In this document: positions 17,544-25,917 of the stretch, in pieces
Layout of the letters: each line of letters begins with the position of its first letter
Numbering within the stretch: the stretch's first letter is position 1
Position numbers and translations under genes: made by a program
Assembly: GCF_029360725.1 (NCBI RefSeq)
Contig: NZ_JARKMY010000002.1
Coordinates: forward strand, 62,001 to 126,000
Length of the DNA: 64,000 nt
Origin: Chryseolinea sp. H1M3-3
Lineage (GTDB): Bacteria; Bacteroidota; Bacteroidia; Cytophagales; Cyclobacteriaceae
Reading direction: 5' to 3'
The notes under the pieces: generated by a model
What the model was told of the DNA's origin: nothing
Seen by the model: the letters and a program-made list of their open reading frames with translations, nothing else
Database searches by the model: none

Positions 17544-19337
17544 CTATTGGCGAGCTTTACGATCCAGTTCATTCTGAGTGATTTGGATAGCTTCGAGATT
17601 AATCCTCAGCGTTCTTTCGATGTCTTCAGCTACAGCCCAATCGTCGGCACGAGCCGGTATTTTTGATAGCTGCACCGTAAGTTCTTCAACTTTCGCACGA
17701 AGTTCGCGTTCTGTGCGCTCGGCACCCTCGCGTATTATTTCGAGTTCTCCGGCATCAGAATTTTTTAGTTGGTTTTCCAAGTCCTGAATACGACGAAGGT
17801 AAGCTTGCTCTTTGCGTGCTACCTCTTCCTGGGTGGCCTGGAGTTCCTCCATATTCTGTCGCATTTCTTCTTCTTGTGCCCGCATCTCTTCAGTTTGCTG
17901 TTGGAACTGTTCAATCAGCTGACGATTCTTTTGGGCAGCACGTACTGATGCCAGCGTGGCGGCAATTGACTCGCCTAACTTCTCTACGAATTCAATCTCA
18001 TGTTGCTGATATTCCTGGAACGAGGCTAGCTCTATGATTCCATAGGCCTCCTTATCAACTTTTAACGGAAACAGCAGTAATGCTTTCGGTGCAGCATCGC
18101 CTAGGCCTGACGTGATGCGTATATATTCGTCAGGCATGTTGGTAAGGTGGGTAGTCTCTTTCTCGAGGAAAGTCTGCCCTAATAAGCCTTCACCAAGTTT
18201 AATTTTTTGCTGCGTATATTTCTTAATATCAAAGGCAAAAAGAGAAATCAATTCCAGGTATTTGTTATTCGGATCTTCGTCGTTCAGAATATACAATCCA
18301 CCCTGATTAGAATTGGTGTATTGTACCAATGCTGAAATCACTGAATCACCTAATGTGCTCAGGTTGTCATTGGATGAACGCATGATCTCAACAAACTTTG
18401 TAAGACCTTCGTTAGCCCACTGACGCCTTCGCTCGGTTTCATTCATAGCTTTCAGTTTCTCCTGCATTAAAATCAGAGAATCTGCTAACTTATTTTTGCC
18501 AGGCGAATATTTGTTGTCGGAAGATTTTTGATATTCTATGTCGAGCTTACCCTCTCCAATGGAGGTCACAAAATCAGTGGCGTCCTTCAGGTTTTCAATT
18601 ATTTCGTTGACCTCGTGCGTTACTTTGCCAATTTCATCTTTGTTAAACTCAACCGTGTGTGTATGATTGATGATATTGGTTTCCAAAAGATGAACTGGTT
18701 GGAGAACCCTTTTGTGAAAACCGTACGCCAGCAGACCAAGCAACAGGATATCAAACAGCGTAAACAATATAATCCATTGAAACACGGCCTCTTGTCTGTT
18801 TTCCACCTCTTCTTCCAGGTCAGCTACGAGTTTATTGAGCCAGTCAGACAGCGAAAGCCACCTTCCTTCCTGAATCACCTTAGAGACACTAGCCCTCGGG
18901 GAAGCAGCACTGTCTACTTTCACAGCATCGTTGTTTTGAGGCAGGGAAGCAAGAATACTCTCTTTATATTGTGTCCAGCTTTTTTGAAGATTTTCAAACG
19001 TAATTTGTGGCAAACGCGGTAATGGGTCCAGGAAAAAGGAGGTTCCATCAATACGTCCGCCGCGCGATAAGATCCCAAGCTGATAATCCTGACTTTCAAT
19101 CTTAGTTGATATTTCACTTGCGACCTGCAAATTTCCTTGAGCAAGGAGTTGCAATTGAAGGGCTATTTGCTGTGTGCCGATTTGAATATTTCGTGCGAAA
19201 TCTATTTTTCTTTCTGCTTCCTCCAGGGTGTGGATCTGGTATCGTACTCCAAAATATTGAGCTATGAAAATAAACGTCATTAACGCCAGGCTATAAATGG
19301 CCAGCTGCTTCAATGATTTATTTTTTAGATACTTCAT
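17544..19337 (-). CDS. Membrane sensor with HAMP, GAF and long C-terminal coiled coil
   Basis: I start this at the ATG at 19337; a GTG two codons upstream is also open. The 597-residue product has a membrane helix (about 10-28), an extracytoplasmic helical region of about 150 residues, a second membrane helix (about 187-206), a HAMP-like segment, a GAF domain (about 305-450; EGLLGQTFLEKE and MPDEYIRITSGLG), and a C-terminal coiled coil rich in Gln and Glu, including EEMRAQEEEMRQNMEEL. There is no kinase, phosphatase or MCP signalling tip that I can see. The coiled coil with paired glutamates/glutamines could be a target of the nearby CheR and CheB. It lies 241 bases upstream of cheR and may have its own transcript. 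Confidence 0.85.
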   Translation of the reverse strand: MKYLKNKSLKQLAIYSLALMTFIFIAQYFGVRYQIHTLEEAERKIDFARNIQIGTQQIALQLQLLAQGNLQVASEISTKIESQDYQLGILSRGGRIDGTSFFLDPLPRLPQITFENLQKSWTQYKESILASLPQNNDAVKVDSAASPRASVSKVIQEGRWLSLSDWLNKLVADLEEEVENRQEAVFQWIILFTLFDILLLGLLAYGFHKRVLQPVHLLETNIINHTHTVEFNKDEIGKVTHEVNEIIENLKDATDFVTSIGEGKLDIEYQKSSDNKYSPGKNKLADSLILMQEKLKAMNETERRRQWANEGLTKFVEIMRSSNDNLSTLGDSVISALVQYTNSNQGGLYILNDEDPNNKYLELISLFAFDIKKYTQQKIKLGEGLLGQTFLEKETTHLTNMPDEYIRITSGLGDAAPKALLLFPLKVDKEAYGIIELASFQEYQQHEIEFVEKLGESIAATLASVRAAQKNRQLIEQFQQQTEEMRAQEEEMRQNMEELQATQEEVARKEQAYLRRIQDLENQLKNSDAGELEIIREGAERTERELRAKVEELTVQLSKIPARADDWAVAEDIERTLRINLEAIQITQNELDRKARQ

Positions 19338-19384
19338 GATCACAAATAAGGGAAATTAAGATGACTGCGAAAATCAAGAAATGC

Positions 19385-19861
19385 TCATTTCCTTACTTGC
19401 AAACTTTCGTTGGAGAAACAAAAGGGAAGCAGGGACTCGGCTGAAGGTGCCTTTACCCAACGATGTTGCTGATTTTGCATGACAACTTGAAATGGTTGGC
19501 GCTGCCGTTGTTCAAACTCCAACATTACCTGTCGGCACGGGCCACAACTCGTCGCGGGGGACAATTCAAGTTGATCGCCTAGCCTGGCCAGTACCAGCAG
19601 TTTCTTAATTTTCTTACCTGGATGTTGAGAGGCAACGGTGAACAGGGCGACACGTTCGGCGCACATTCCAGAAGGGTAGGCGGCATTCTCCTGGTTCGTG
19701 CCTGTAATGATGGAACCATCCTCTAAAAGCACAGCAGTTGCAACCCTGAAGTTTGAATAGGGTGCATAGGCAGATGGGAGCGATTCTTTCGCCTTCTCCA
19801 TTAACCATCTCGATTCTTCGTCCAGGTCGTTTGGATTTTCTAAAATTGTAAAGTCGTTCAT
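19385..19861 (-). CDS. cdd: Cytidine deaminase
   Basis: This 158-residue protein is a homotetrameric-type cytidine deaminase, converting cytidine and deoxycytidine to uridine forms in pyrimidine salvage. The zinc and catalytic motif NAAYPSGMCAERVALF (catalytic glutamate of CAER) and the second zinc site SCGPCRQVM are present. Length is slightly above the usual 130-140 because of a short N-terminal helix. It lies 47 bases downstream of the HAMP-GAF gene, on the same strand, and is divergent from the saccharopine dehydrogenase gene. The call is secure. Confidence 0.95.
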   Translation of the reverse strand: MNDFTILENPNDLDEESRWLMEKAKESLPSAYAPYSNFRVATAVLLEDGSIITGTNQENAAYPSGMCAERVALFTVASQHPGKKIKKLLVLARLGDQLELSPATSCGPCRQVMLEFEQRQRQPFQVVMQNQQHRWVKAPSAESLLPFCFSNESLQVRK

Positions 19862-19950
19862 GTAATGAGCGTTTAAAAGCTAAAAGTTAAAAGTTATTCA
19901 AACAACTTTTCACCTTTAACGATTAAGGTTAACTTATATTCAGATAAAAC

Positions 19951-21279
19951 ATGAAAACAATATTGATAGTTGGTGCTGGCCGTTCTTCTTCTGCATTGAT
20001 TGATTATCTGCTACAGCACGCTTCGTTAAATGATTGGCAAATTATAGTAGGAGATATTTCTTTGGAGGCCGCCAGGGAAAGGATAGGGTCATACGCTGAG
20101 GGAAAACCGATTCAGTTTAATATAAATGAAACGTCCCGGAGCGAGGAAGCAATTGAAAGGGCCGATGTAGTTATTTCGTTATTACCGGCAAGTCTTCATC
20201 CGCTGGTAGCGAAGCACTGCATCGCTATGAAGAAACATTTTTTAAACGCCAGTTACGTATCTGACCAGATCAATGCTTTGCATCATGAGGCTACGGCAAA
20301 CAACTTATTGTTTTTAAATGAATGCGGGCTCGATCCGGGTATAGACCACATGAGTGCCATGCAGGTGATTGATAAAATTAAAAGTAATGGGGGAATACTT
20401 ACATCCTTTGAATCTTTTACCGGAGGTCTTATCGCGCCGGAAACAGACCCGGAAAATCCATGGCGGTACAAGTTTACATGGAACCCCCGGAATGTGGTAC
20501 TGGCAGGGCAGGGAACTGCGAAGTTTTTAATGGAAGGTCAATATAAGTACATTCCCTATCAACAACTTTTTAAACGCGTTACACCTATTGATGTATCGGG
20601 CACTCGCTATGAAGGATACCCCAACAGGGATTCATTAAAATATCTAACAACGTATGGCTTGCACGATATTAAGACTATGATAAGAGGGACCTTGCGCAAT
20701 GCTGGTTACTGCAGTGCCTGGAATGTATTTGTGCAGTTAGGTTGCTGCGACGACACATATAAAATGGAAGGTGTACAGCAGATGACCCATCGCGATTACT
20801 TAAATTCTTTTCTTGATCATAAGGTTGATTTAACCGTGGAGGAGAAACTATGCACAACATTAAGCATAGATCTTCAGGGAGATGAAATGCGTCGCCTGCA
20901 TTGGAGTGGATTATTTAGCGATGAGAAAATCGGATTATCAGAAGGAACTCCCGCACAGCTATTGGAGCATATCTTAAACAAGAAATGGAAATTAACGAAA
21001 GGCGATAAGGATTTCATTGTGATGTGGCATCGGTTTGGCTACCTGCAAAACGGAATAAAAAAAGTTGTCACTGCCAGTTTCACTACGGCTGGAGAGAATG
21101 AAACTCAAACGGGGATGTCAAAAACTGTGGGTTTACCGCTGGCAATTGCAACGAAGCTATTACTACAGGGAAAAATCAAACAACGAGGTGTTGTGCTCCC
21201 AATAAAAAAAGAATTGTATGACCCGATATTGGAAGAACTAAGGACCCTTGGAATTAGTGTAATTGAAAAAGAGATGTAG
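19951..21279 (+). CDS. Saccharopine dehydrogenase (LYS9-like)
   Basis: The 442-residue protein has an N-terminal Rossmann domain (IVGAGRSSSALIDYLL, residues 5-20) and a saccharopine dehydrogenase C-terminal domain, including NECGLDPGIDHMSAM (about 124-138), typical of the glutamate-forming enzyme. Family members interconvert saccharopine and alpha-aminoadipate semialdehyde plus glutamate in lysine metabolism. Length agrees with bacterial members. Many Bacteroidota carry such a gene for lysine breakdown; no partner lysine-ketoglutarate reductase is present here, so the pathway is inferred. It is transcribed alone and converges on rnhA with a two-base gap. Confidence 0.9.
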   Translation: MKTILIVGAGRSSSALIDYLLQHASLNDWQIIVGDISLEAARERIGSYAEGKPIQFNINETSRSEEAIERADVVISLLPASLHPLVAKHCIAMKKHFLNASYVSDQINALHHEATANNLLFLNECGLDPGIDHMSAMQVIDKIKSNGGILTSFESFTGGLIAPETDPENPWRYKFTWNPRNVVLAGQGTAKFLMEGQYKYIPYQQLFKRVTPIDVSGTRYEGYPNRDSLKYLTTYGLHDIKTMIRGTLRNAGYCSAWNVFVQLGCCDDTYKMEGVQQMTHRDYLNSFLDHKVDLTVEEKLCTTLSIDLQGDEMRRLHWSGLFSDEKIGLSEGTPAQLLEHILNKKWKLTKGDKDFIVMWHRFGYLQNGIKKVVTASFTTAGENETQTGMSKTVGLPLAIATKLLLQGKIKQRGVVLPIKKELYDPILEELRTLGISVIEKEM

Positions 21280-21281
21280 CA

Positions 21282-21752
21282 CTATTCGGCGGCAGAATTA
21301 TTCTTGTTTTGTTCGTACCATTGATCTACCAGTAGCGTATAGCTTTGAGCTGCTTTCACCGCCAGGTAATCACACCGTTCATTTTCCGGATGTCCGGCGT
21401 GGCCTCTGATCCAGACGAACTTAGGTTTCAATTTTTGGTGAAGCGGAATATAACGCTGCCACAAATCCGCATTTGCCTTTTTTGCAAAATTCTTTTTCTG
21501 CCAACCCCAGATCCACCCTTTTTCAACAGCTTCAACGACATACTTTGAGTCAGAATAAATGGTGATGGGAATGCCATCTTTTTTTATTGCTTCCAGCCCC
21601 TTGATAACGGCGAGTAATTCCATCCGGTTGTTGGTGGTTAAACGAAAACCTTCCGAAAGCTCTTTTACGGCATCCTTATACTTCATTACAACTCCATAGC
21701 CACCAGGTCCAGGGTTGCCTTGCGCTGCACCATCAGTGAAAATTCGAATCAT
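21282..21752 (-). CDS. rnhA: Ribonuclease HI
   Basis: This 156-residue protein cuts the RNA strand of RNA-DNA hybrids. All four catalytic acids are in place: Asp in FTDGAAQGNPG, Glu in MELLAVIKGL, Asp in YSDSKYV, and Asp in NERCDYLA; the basic handle WGWQKKNFAKK is present as in the E. coli type. It overlaps marC upstream by four bases (ATGA), so the two are translationally coupled. The call is secure. Confidence 0.97.
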   Translation of the reverse strand: MIRIFTDGAAQGNPGPGGYGVVMKYKDAVKELSEGFRLTTNNRMELLAVIKGLEAIKKDGIPITIYSDSKYVVEAVEKGWIWGWQKKNFAKKANADLWQRYIPLHQKLKPKFVWIRGHAGHPENERCDYLAVKAAQSYTLLVDQWYEQNKNNSAAE

Positions 21753-22321
21753 CCGGGAAATACGTTTGTTTTAAAAATTTTTACACCGATGGCCAACAGT
21801 ATTACGCCGAATACCCTTCTTAATACAGCAAACCCCGAGTTGCCAATTACGCGCTCCAACCATGACGAGGAACGTAACACGATGTAAACAAAAACGAGGT
21901 TGAGCAAAATGCCGATAAGGATGTTGAGTTCATCGTATACCACGCGGAGTGAAAGTATAGTAGTTAATGTACCTGCCCCTGCAATGAGTGGGAAGGCAAG
22001 GGGGACAATAGAACTTGAGCCGCGTGCCTGAGGATCGTCTTTAATCAATGTTATTCCTAAAATCATTTCCATGGCAACAATAAAAATTACAATTGCACCT
22101 GCCACAGCAAATGAAGCTACGTCAAGGCCAAATAGGTTTAATATCGATTGGCCAAGGTAAAGGAAGCTTACCATAAGCAAGGCGGAAATGATCGTCGCTC
22201 GCTCAGCCTGAATTCTTCCTTCCCGTTTGAGGATACCAATGACGACGGGAATTGATCCTAGTATGTCTATAACAGAAAACAGAATCAGTGTGACCGAGAA
22301 GATTTCTTTGAAATCAATCAT
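21749..22321 (-). CDS. MarC-family integral membrane protein
   Basis: The 190-residue product has about six membrane helices and matches the MarC family (UPF0056), once thought linked to antibiotic resistance but with no settled function. Features include FSVIDILGSIPVVIGI, the GAIVIFIVAMEMILGI helix and the SSIVPLAFPLIAGAGTLTT loop, which is the family hallmark. It overlaps rnhA by four bases. A perfect TAnnTTTG box ends only four bases before the ATG, so the message may be leaderless. Confidence 0.9.
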   Translation of the reverse strand: MIDFKEIFSVTLILFSVIDILGSIPVVIGILKREGRIQAERATIISALLMVSFLYLGQSILNLFGLDVASFAVAGAIVIFIVAMEMILGITLIKDDPQARGSSSIVPLAFPLIAGAGTLTTILSLRVVYDELNILIGILLNLVFVYIVLRSSSWLERVIGNSGFAVLRRVFGVILLAIGVKIFKTNVFPG

Positions 22322-22703
22322 AAGCCAAAGCTAAATAAAAATGCCGGACTTAGGGCCGACATCTTCATGGGATTCGTGTTGTCTGAAACCAATATCTTCC
22401 GTCTTCATTTAACTTAAGTTTTGTTTCATCGCTGGACTTGCCGGTGACTGTGGGCCTGGGTAAAACCTGGTTAGTATATCCCTAGTTTAAGTTGAAAAAT
22501 ACATTATAATTATCCCGTTGTGGAAGATGGATTGAAATTCCACAGCAGCGTTGTGATTCGATGGTTTTAGCAACTCAAGTCAAATTTTAGTGATGCGGCA
22601 GAATCAGGTGGCTCCTCCTTCAGTAATGAAATGTTCATGTTGTGAAGCTGCGTTCGATGTAGATATAAGCGTCGCCTTTTGCTAGATCCCAGCGCTGTAG
22701 CTG
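22322..22703. other. 382-base intergenic region without an assigned gene
   Basis: This is the only stretch over 300 bases without a gene. It holds the -7 box for marC. On the minus strand an open stretch of 38 codons (22365-22481, stop TGA at 22365-22367) has protein-like composition, including ETKLKLNEDGRYWFQTT, but lacks any ATG, GTG or TTG start in a sensible position. It could be a relic of a longer gene. I see no tRNA, riboswitch core or terminator hairpin. Confidence 0.5.
22326..22333 (-). promoter_or_regulatory. -7 box immediately before marC
   Basis: TAGCTTTG on the minus strand matches TAnnTTTG and is separated from the ATG at 22321 by four bases. Transcription would begin at or next to the ATG. 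No TTG lies at the expected -33 position. Confidence 0.45.
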
Positions 22704-23759
22704 TTAGAATTTTTTAAGGAATCGCATGAGTTTCCCGATTTCGTCTTTTTCTATAGCGGGGAAGTTGGCGATGCGCAGGGAAGAAGTTTTCCAGGATCCA
22801 TAGCCTTCTCCTAACAATATTCCTTGTTGTTTTGCTGCTGTTTTTATTTTTTGAAGGAGCAAGTCCGAACTGGTGACTGGAACCACGGTGTATGATTGAA
22901 CATCCTGTCTCGAAACTAAATGTTTTAAGTTAGTCGCAGCAGAAAAGAAATCTATCCATGCATGATATCGTCCCATGATTTCTTTATGAACCTCTTCTAT
23001 TGATGGACTATTTTCCAGCACGCGCATCAGTAAATAAATTCCCAACACATTTGGTGTGCATGACGTTTGCCATTTAGCCATCATTTCAATCATAAACGTC
23101 AGGCTGTTGTAATGATTTTTTTCACCGATGACAGTCGCGCGCTGAATTGCTTGAGGAGAACAAATGAGTAGGCCTAGTCCTGCCGGAAGTCCGAAACATT
23201 TTTGAACGGATGCAAACCACACATCAGCGGATTTAAAATCAAGCTGAATGCCTGCCATTGATGATGTTGCATCAATGGCCAAAAGGTAGGAAGGATTATT
23301 TTTTTTAATTGATTTAATAATATTATTGGAGACCTGCGTTCCATTCGAGGTTTCGTTTTGGGTTAAGCAAATGATACCGTCACGCTGCTCGAGAATTAAG
23401 TTTTTCGGATCCAATTTTTCATTAACATCAAAAGGCAATGGAAATGCCAAAGGATGAAGTCGTTTGGTATAATCATACCATTTTTGTCCAAACGCCCCGT
23501 TGTAGAGATGGTAGCTTTTATCTGTAATCAGCGACTGCGCAATGATTTCCCAACATTCGGTTGCTGAGCTTGTAAAAAACACCGTATAATTTTTTGGGAT
23601 TTCAAGTCTTTGCTTTAAAAGTAAAATTGTCTTTTCCGACATTTCTACAAATGCTTCACTGCGGTGATTAATGCTCATGATGCCAGCTTTGAAAGCATCT
23701 TTAACGTAACTGGGAATTTCATTGTAAACGCGTGAAGGGCCCGGATAAAAGCTTATCAT
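22704..23759 (-). CDS. Class V (alanine-glyoxylate/SerC-like) aminotransferase
   Basis: The 351-residue protein is a PLP-dependent fold type I enzyme. It begins MISFYPGPSRVYNEIP, contains SINHRSEAFVEM and the PLP phosphate-binding TSSATECWE, and has the Schiff-base lysine in ASVQKCFGLPAGLG (about residue 187). The pattern is between phosphoserine aminotransferase and alanine-glyoxylate aminotransferase; the SxxHRSxxF motif is shared by both. Bacteroidota usually have a separate canonical SerC, so the natural substrate here is uncertain. The gene stands alone on the minus strand and is divergent from the rhomboid gene. Confidence 0.85.
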   Translation of the reverse strand: MISFYPGPSRVYNEIPSYVKDAFKAGIMSINHRSEAFVEMSEKTILLLKQRLEIPKNYTVFFTSSATECWEIIAQSLITDKSYHLYNGAFGQKWYDYTKRLHPLAFPLPFDVNEKLDPKNLILEQRDGIICLTQNETSNGTQVSNNIIKSIKKNNPSYLLAIDATSSMAGIQLDFKSADVWFASVQKCFGLPAGLGLLICSPQAIQRATVIGEKNHYNSLTFMIEMMAKWQTSCTPNVLGIYLLMRVLENSPSIEEVHKEIMGRYHAWIDFFSAATNLKHLVSRQDVQSYTVVPVTSSDLLLQKIKTAAKQQGILLGEGYGSWKTSSLRIANFPAIEKDEIGKLMRFLKKF

Positions 23760-23902
23760 AGTATTAATTAAGGATCACATATATCTGCCGAAAGTTCGAA
23801 ACTTTCATGAAGTTTATTCAACGTAGATTAATAAATTTCGGCTAACACCGTTTTAAAACCTAAGTCACGCTGGGGTGTTTCAGTAAGTGAGCAAATCGAT
23901 CC

Positions 23903-25807
23903 ATGGGAAAAACCGCTATTTCAACATACATTCTTATTGGAATTAACGTGCTGGCTTTCGGCTGGCTGGCTTTGCAACAACAAAGTTTAATGATGAATAG
24001 CAGCCATGATGTATTGGCTATTCTGAACGCCGGGGCAAATCTTAATCCATTTACCCTTGGAGGCCAGCCTTGGCGAATCATCACTTCCATGTTTCTGCAT
24101 TTCGGGATCATCCATCTCCTGGTAAACATGTATGCGCTGTATGTATTGGGAACCTTGCTGGAACCTGCCTTGGGGACCACGAGATTTTTATTGGTTTATT
24201 TTTTCTGCGGCATTGCTGCCGGACTTGCCAGTTTGTTATTCAATCTATATACCCCAAGCGCGGGTGCATCGGGCGCTCTATTTGGATTGTTCGGGTATCG
24301 TTTAGGTGCAGAGGTTATAGGAAATTTTCATGACCGGCAGAAGCTGCTCAGCATCTTTCTAAACTTTGTTGTATTTGTGGTGATCAACGCATTTATCGCT
24401 ACAAGTGTAAGTGTAGACATGGCAGGTCATATCGGTGGCTTTGTCGGCGGACTGTTCTTAGCTGCACTTCATTTTCGGTTACGCTGGTTTATCAAGAAAA
24501 AATACCTGGCACTTTTGCTGGTGCTGTTGGCTAGTACGTTGTTTGTATTGCCTAAGGACCAGTTGAGATACTATCAGATATTTCAGCGTGTATTAAAAGC
24601 AGAAGATCATACGGATGAGCTTTATAAAAATGTAACAACAAATAGCGAATTAAAGGATAGTTTGAATGCGATGATACCTGTATGGGATTCGATTGCTTCA
24701 TCTTTAAATGCCATTAACAAGATACCGTTTCAGCTCAGTGCCGATACAGCAATTTTAAGAGATTACATTCAGCTGCGCAGACAGGAAACGTTTTATAGAA
24801 TCAAGCAGATAGAACGTGAATCATATGTTTACTACGATAGCCTGGAAATCGTAAATGGGAAATTTCGGTCTCTTCCTGAACTAACTTACGTGCTCAATTA
24901 TAAGATAATTGAAACGCAGCAAGAGTTGGAGGATACGATAGCATCTCATAACGCGCTCTTGGAGCCGGCGCGCGTTTACTATGACGAACATTGGAAAGAA
25001 ACCAGCGACATTAATGCTGCCAAATATTATCGCATCGGCCAAAAGGATTCATTGGGACGTTGGCAAGGTGTTGCGATAGATTATTATAAGAATGGCGATA
25101 TACAGATGAAAGGAAAATATTCCAAAGATATGAAGGATGGAATTTTTATTTACTACTCGGACCATCACACCTATGAATCTGCCGGTAGATATGATAAGGA
25201 ACAACCGGTAGGTAAATGGGAAAATTTCCATTGGAATGGTTCCCTTGAAAGTGAGGTATTTTATGGAGATCAGATTTTCACCGCTACCGTGTTTGATTCA
25301 CTTGGTAACCCGCAAGTGGTTAACGGGAACGGTAACGCAAAACGATGGTATTCGTCTGGTCAATTGGCCGAAGAGGGACGATATAAAAACGGAAGAAAAG
25401 AGGGATTGTGGTATGGATTTCATCGTAATGGAAGGCCTTATTATAAAGAACAATATCGTGATAATCGGTTGATCCATGGTGTTTCGGAGGACTTGGATGG
25501 CCGGCGTTATGTGTACGATTATTTAAGCGAATATCCTTTTCCGGAGAAGGGTATGCCTGCTTTTAAAAAATACATCACCCAAAATAAGCGCGAACCTTTC
25601 TATAAACCATCCCACGGTAAAGTAAAGCTGACATTTACAGTGGGGATTGATGGGTCGACATGGAATTATGTTATCATTCAAGGACTGTCACCGGAGTGTG
25701 ATCATGAAGCAGTTCGTTTACTGAAAGAAGGTCCACGGTGGAGACCAGCGCTCCTCCATGGACAAGAAAAAATACCATCACAAGGGTATGTTGAAATTGA
25801 TTTCTAG
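23903..25807 (+). CDS. Rhomboid protease fused to MORN-like repeats and a TonB C-terminal domain
   Basis: The N-terminal third (1-210) is a rhomboid intramembrane serine protease with about six or seven membrane helices. The catalytic dyad is Ser123 (in GASGALFG) and His176 (in AGHIGG); His71 and Asn75 of the oxyanion hole (HLLVN) are also there. A soluble, helical region follows (about 225-370), then MORN/YwqK-type antitoxin repeats with G-x-W and YxNG patterns (about 375-530, such as YKNGRKEGLWYGFHRNG). The last 65 residues (about 570-634) have the TonB/TolA C-terminal fold signature FTVGIDGS and RLLKEGPRWRPA. The 634-residue fusion would place the repeats and TonB-like domain outside the inner membrane if the helix count is even. 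The substrate is unknown. Confidence 0.88.
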   Translation: MGKTAISTYILIGINVLAFGWLALQQQSLMMNSSHDVLAILNAGANLNPFTLGGQPWRIITSMFLHFGIIHLLVNMYALYVLGTLLEPALGTTRFLLVYFFCGIAAGLASLLFNLYTPSAGASGALFGLFGYRLGAEVIGNFHDRQKLLSIFLNFVVFVVINAFIATSVSVDMAGHIGGFVGGLFLAALHFRLRWFIKKKYLALLLVLLASTLFVLPKDQLRYYQIFQRVLKAEDHTDELYKNVTTNSELKDSLNAMIPVWDSIASSLNAINKIPFQLSADTAILRDYIQLRRQETFYRIKQIERESYVYYDSLEIVNGKFRSLPELTYVLNYKIIETQQELEDTIASHNALLEPARVYYDEHWKETSDINAAKYYRIGQKDSLGRWQGVAIDYYKNGDIQMKGKYSKDMKDGIFIYYSDHHTYESAGRYDKEQPVGKWENFHWNGSLESEVFYGDQIFTATVFDSLGNPQVVNGNGNAKRWYSSGQLAEEGRYKNGRKEGLWYGFHRNGRPYYKEQYRDNRLIHGVSEDLDGRRYVYDYLSEYPFPEKGMPAFKKYITQNKREPFYKPSHGKVKLTFTVGIDGSTWNYVIIQGLSPECDHEAVRLLKEGPRWRPALLHGQEKIPSQGYVEIDF

Positions 25808-25917
25808 GACTTGAAAAGGGTTTGAAAACAACATGTGGTTTCCAAGAAAATTATGGTCAACATGTATCGAACCTTCACAACTTCTGTTATCTTGAATGGA
25901 TTAATTTTTAATTACTC

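Noticed and set aside
18528-19022. 164-codon open frame opposite the HAMP-GAF gene
   Set aside because: The HAMP and second membrane helix of the minus-strand gene fill this stretch; the other frame shows no family pattern.
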